A DNA stretch of 10,849 bases from Phoronis ovalis (Eukaryota > Phoronida > Phoronidae): NCBI GenBank assembly GCA_028565635.1, contig JAOXYB010059213.1, positions 1-10,849 on the forward strand, read 5' to 3'. This document shows positions 7,814 through 10,849 of this stretch, in pieces; within the stretch, counting starts at the first letter, position 1, and the number at the start of each line of letters is the position of its first letter. A program made the translations under genes and the position numbers. The notes under the pieces were generated by a model. The model made no database searches and was not told the DNA's origin. It saw only the letters and a program-made list of their open reading frames with translations.

Positions 7814-10599
7814 CTATAATTGAAAAAAGAGAGTTATGTAATCAATAAAATACTGTTCAAAGAACACGAAGGTTTCTGGAATAGCAAGACACTAGCATTA
7901 ATTAACCAGCAAATAATCATTTCAAAGGTTCAGAAACTATTTGTTATAAAGAATAACCATTAAATGCACCTTAACATGTCAAATTAAAACTTGTTGCCAA
8001 GTGTACATTTTTCGGAATGAATAGTTTGTATTCTTTGCATTTCATTAACTGCTATCAATAAATAAAAAATATAATCAGACCCACAGATTTCAATACTATA
8101 CAACATTAAAGCCTGAACTACATGTGTGTACCTATAATCATGATTGAAAGTCAGTTTGTTTTATATATCAAAAGCTGTATCTACACTGGGTTTTCCAAAC
8201 TAGTTCGAAGTAGATTAAAAGCAAGTCAATGAGAGTTGAATTAACCAGTGTTGCATCCATACATGTTTATTATCAATTTGAGTTCATCTACCCTATGAAA
8301 ATGGACATATTTTAACCAGTTTCAAACTGGTTAATAACATCCCAGCTAAAGAGTCTTTTCAGTGCCAGTGTTATAATACCCTCGGTAAGCTACATTTACT
8401 ACATGAGGTAAAGTCTACGAACCAGAGCATATGGTATAAGGACATAATTAAGGGCAACCACACTGTAGACATCATAGTATGGCCAAGCTGGAAGTAGTCC
8501 TGTGCTTTATGTTCACAAAGTTCTCTATTCCTTTTCACTGACATGTTTTGTTGTTTTTACTTAAAAGTAGACTCAAAAGAGAAAGAGATTAGCACAAATT
8601 TTACCTTTTTAATGTGAAATTTACCAAAATTTGATGAGCTTGGGCAAAAGATATTGTCGTTTGTGATTGTAAATAGCAAAACATTTAGTGGTCATGCCTG
8701 CATGAAAAATTATTGGGAGCAGGTTAATTAATAACTCTGAGTTCTTACAAGTTTTTTTTTTTGCATAATTTTGGGTAATGTTTATAATGATTAATGTTAC
8801 TACAGAAATGGATCAGAAAATCAATGGTGTCCTTATACCATATACCTGCACAGCATAGTCAAAACTGTGCATGTCATATTTCAATTTTAAAATACAGGCA
8901 AAACTCTACTTTGAACATTGCATTGTTCTACTTTTTTTCCTACATAGCGTACTAGCCACTCTATACTGATGATTTCAGACAACTTTTATAACCACAAATG
9001 TTAAACTACTTATGTACCCAAGTAGTGTCTTGTGCTATGCCAGAGGTTAACTGCATTGTGATTGGTCAGATACTATCACTGCACTGCTGATGCTTTAACT
9101 AACCTGATTTTCTTTTCTGGGAGTCCTCTTAACTGAGTTATAATTTGCTGAACTGTAATCCCCTGCGCTTCTTGACTGCCTTTAATCAAAGCATGAACCT
9201 AAAACAGAAGATCAACAAAATTTACCACATATAATGATTGAATCTGAAGGTCTCTTTCTTTTTACAATTTTCTTCACTGTACATAATGATACGATTGATA
9301 ATGTCACATACTTATAATTAGGACTACAAAAGCAGTTGGTCTGTGTTGTTCAAATTACCAGGAAGGATTAGATTTCGAACCACTGTGCATGATTATTCCC
9401 GTACGGAGACGAGTACTCTTTATGGGCTTTGAACTTTTTTTTGAAGTTTATGTTTTGAAAATAGTGAGTTTTCACCCAAAATCATCCAATTGTTGATGAC
9501 ATAATCATGAGAAATACAAGAAAGTATTTTTTCATAATCCTTATAATTAAAATACTTCTCCAAAAATATATACTTCTATTAGTTTTCAATTAGCTACCAA
9601 AATTATTCTCTAAGTGCTGACATATGTTCAAAAATCTGAAATATTTTGTTTGTTAGATCTCTTTAAATGCAAATGTTCATATGTATTTGTGCAAATTTTC
9701 AGTCTGCTAGGTCGGAAGGGATTTTAACTTTGTCTTTTTGGCACAGACACATTCAGTACTTCCCAAAAAAAGTTTTATATATGTCTATCTTTGAAAAACT
9801 GCTGAAACCCAAGTAGTTATCTTAAAACTTAAAACTACCTGTTGGTGAATAGGATTCAACCCACTGGTCATGTCGGACTGACCTCCTTGATACCCTCCTG
9901 CCATAGTAGTCATGGTACCATGCCCTGTATCCATAGGCGCCTGCGAAAAAATAGGTTGATTTCTATTAGTAAATACAACTAACAGCTGGAATAAACACCA
10001 TACTCTGTTTGCTGCAAATAAAGCCAACCAAAGTTTACAGTATGTGATATTTTATACCGTACCAATTATTTTTCTAAAGACAGGTACTTTTAAGAAATAC
10101 ACACTGTGTTACAAATTAGACAGATTTACCTGCCATAAAACCTCAATTTAAGCCTTTTGGTTAAAACTAAAGTAAGATCAAGTACATCCACAATATTCAG
10201 AAATGATTCAGTTTACAATAAACAGTTAGCATAGTACATTAGTTTTTATTGTTAAGTAACTAAAACACTTCAAGAGTGCCTCCTTAACATCAAAATTACC
10301 TAAGCATATCTGTTTATAAGCTAATGGCTATACTTACGACAGAAGAAAACAGTAGTTATACTCCTGTTTCTTTGATGCACTTAATACCTTACCTCTCCCC
10401 CTGATGCTCGTTTTTTAATCACAACTCCAGCCTTTATAACTTCTAACATGTGTGTAGTTAACTCATTCATATCCTCCAAAACATGTGTTTTAAAAGCAAT
10501 GATACTGCGTTTTCCAGCAAACTGTCTGATATGACCATATACTTTAATATATGAATTCACTGGCATCATTTCCGTTCTGTCAAAATCTGGCGTATTTTC
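7735..10599 (-). CDS. RPA2: Replication protein A 32-kDa subunit (RPA2), C-terminal part, four exons; 5' end outside the window
   Basis: Exons 10599-10393, 9940-9839, 9198-9104 and 7813-7735 join in frame into 160 residues ending in TAA. RPA2 is the middle subunit of the nuclear heterotrimer that coats single-stranded DNA in replication, repair and checkpoint signalling. Visible residues 1-69 are the second half of the OB fold (DBD-D): [20 protein letters not shown] and [20 protein letters not shown] closely match the animal family. Residues 70-98 or so are a Gly/Met-rich linker. Residues 99-160 are the winged-helix domain that binds partners such as XPA, UNG2, RAD52, SMARCAL1 and TIPIN; its end, [20 protein letters not shown], is almost the vertebrate sequence. 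The N-terminal phosphorylated region and first half of the OB fold must lie beyond 10849. Intact splice sites and conserved length argue for a functional gene, not a retrocopy. Confidence 0.96.
8312..8334. repeat. Perfect 11-bp inverted repeat with 1-nt centre
   Basis: TTAACCAGTTT and AAACTGGTTAA flank a single C. It could extrude as a tight cruciform, or be a joined pair of element ends. Its arm start TTAACCAG also occurs singly at about 7901 and 8242 in the same intron. Confidence 0.85.
8429..8843. repeat. Segment bounded by perfect 16-bp inverted repeats (candidate MITE)
   Basis: ATATGGTATAAGGACA at 8429-8444 is exactly reverse-complemented at 8828-8843, enclosing about 383 nt with no coding potential. 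A 16-bp perfect match at this distance is unlikely by chance even in AT-rich DNA. No clear target-site duplication flanks it. Confidence 0.55.
9104..9198 (-). other. RPA2: RPA2 exon: helices of the winged-helix domain
   Basis: The acceptor is CTTCTGTTTTAG and the donor ATCAG|GTTAGT; the exon is 95 nt, leaving in phase 2. It encodes [20 protein letters not shown] then [11 protein letters not shown]. It aligns without gaps to the human winged-helix region between LIK and the FLS motif of the next exon. Confidence 0.94.
9199..9838 (-). other. RPA2 intron (640 nt)
   Basis: AT-rich non-coding sequence between the linker and winged-helix exons. I see no exon, RNA gene or strong repeat in it, only a CCGTACGG palindrome near 9399. 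Confidence 0.85.
9839..9940 (-). other. RPA2: RPA2 exon: linker and start of winged-helix domain
   Basis: The acceptor is TTTTTTCGCAG and the donor CAACAG|GTAGTT; the exon is 102 nt, phase 0-0, 34 residues. The sequence is poor in charged residues and rich in Gly, Met, Thr and Gln ([18 protein letters not shown]), as expected for the flexible linker. It ends with SGLNPIHQQ, the lead-in to the first winged-helix helix. Confidence 0.9.
9941..10392 (-). other. RPA2 intron (452 nt)
   Basis: AT-rich, with no structure of note. Its acceptor polypyrimidine tract (CCTATTTTTTCGCAG) is strong. Confidence 0.85.
10393..10599 (-). other. RPA2: RPA2 exon: second half of DBD-D OB fold
   Basis: The acceptor is CACTATTTTAG and the donor GAG|GTAAGG; the exon is 207 nt, phase 0-0. 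It begins [20 protein letters not shown]. The Met-Met inside it (10569) is not the start codon: homology to the OB fold continues upstream and the protein would otherwise lack half the domain. It ends with the basic stretch [11 protein letters not shown] leading into the linker. Confidence 0.94.
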
Positions 10600-10675
10600 C
10601 TAAAATAGTGTAATGTTTTAATAATACAAGAAAATAGCAAGTAAAGTGGATATGGCAATGTCCATTTTAGTATGT

Positions 10676-10849
<174 letters not shown>

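Larger units (their letters stand above)
7814..9103 (-). other. Large RPA2 intron (1290 nt) with inverted repeats
   Basis: No exon-like segment was found inside. The aligned winged-helix sequence is continuous across the intron, so no coding exon is missing. It holds the inverted repeats described separately and several TTAACCAG motifs (about 7901, 8242, 8312 and, inverted, 8327). Confidence 0.8.

Overview
The window looks like AT-rich nuclear DNA from an invertebrate animal, most likely a lophotrochozoan such as a bivalve or other mollusc. The evidence is short exons bounded by GT/AG splice sites, animal-type genes, a long GTCT/ATCT microsatellite, and AAGGTCA-rich repeat relics of the kind I associate with bivalve genomes. 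The species cannot be named from sequence alone. Almost no real gene is visible as one long open frame, so coding content had to be assembled exon by exon.

Layout. (1) Positions 1-2491, minus strand: a complete five-exon gene for a small secreted protein of 134 residues. The mature part has 14 cysteines, and their spacing matches the prokineticin / Dickkopf-Cys2 (colipase-like) fold. (2) Positions 2492-4537: no convincing gene. This stretch holds a possible promoter, C-rich degenerate tandem repeats, a 17-T tract and an AAGGTCA repeat relic. (3) Positions 4538-5243, plus strand: a good signal-peptide exon followed by a weaker candidate last exon. On the opposite strand, inside its intron, lies a 92-nt exon (4990-4899) encoding a near-perfect coiled coil. 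(4) Positions 5244-7480: mostly repeat-like DNA, including copies of an ACAACTCGCCGA motif (two of them forming a perfect 14-bp hairpin), AT-rich direct repeats and a cluster of small hairpins. (5) Positions 7494-10849, minus strand: the last four coding exons of RPA2, the 32-kDa subunit of replication protein A. Its large introns carry inverted repeats, and the window ends in a GTCT/ATCT microsatellite in the next intron upstream.

The genes have no evident functional link. RPA2 is a nuclear housekeeping gene for single-stranded DNA binding. The cysteine-rich gene and the 4538 gene both appear to encode secreted peptides and are transcribed divergently, with about 2 kb between their start codons. 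The most interesting content is the cysteine-rich secreted protein and the overlapping sense/antisense exons at 4538-5243.
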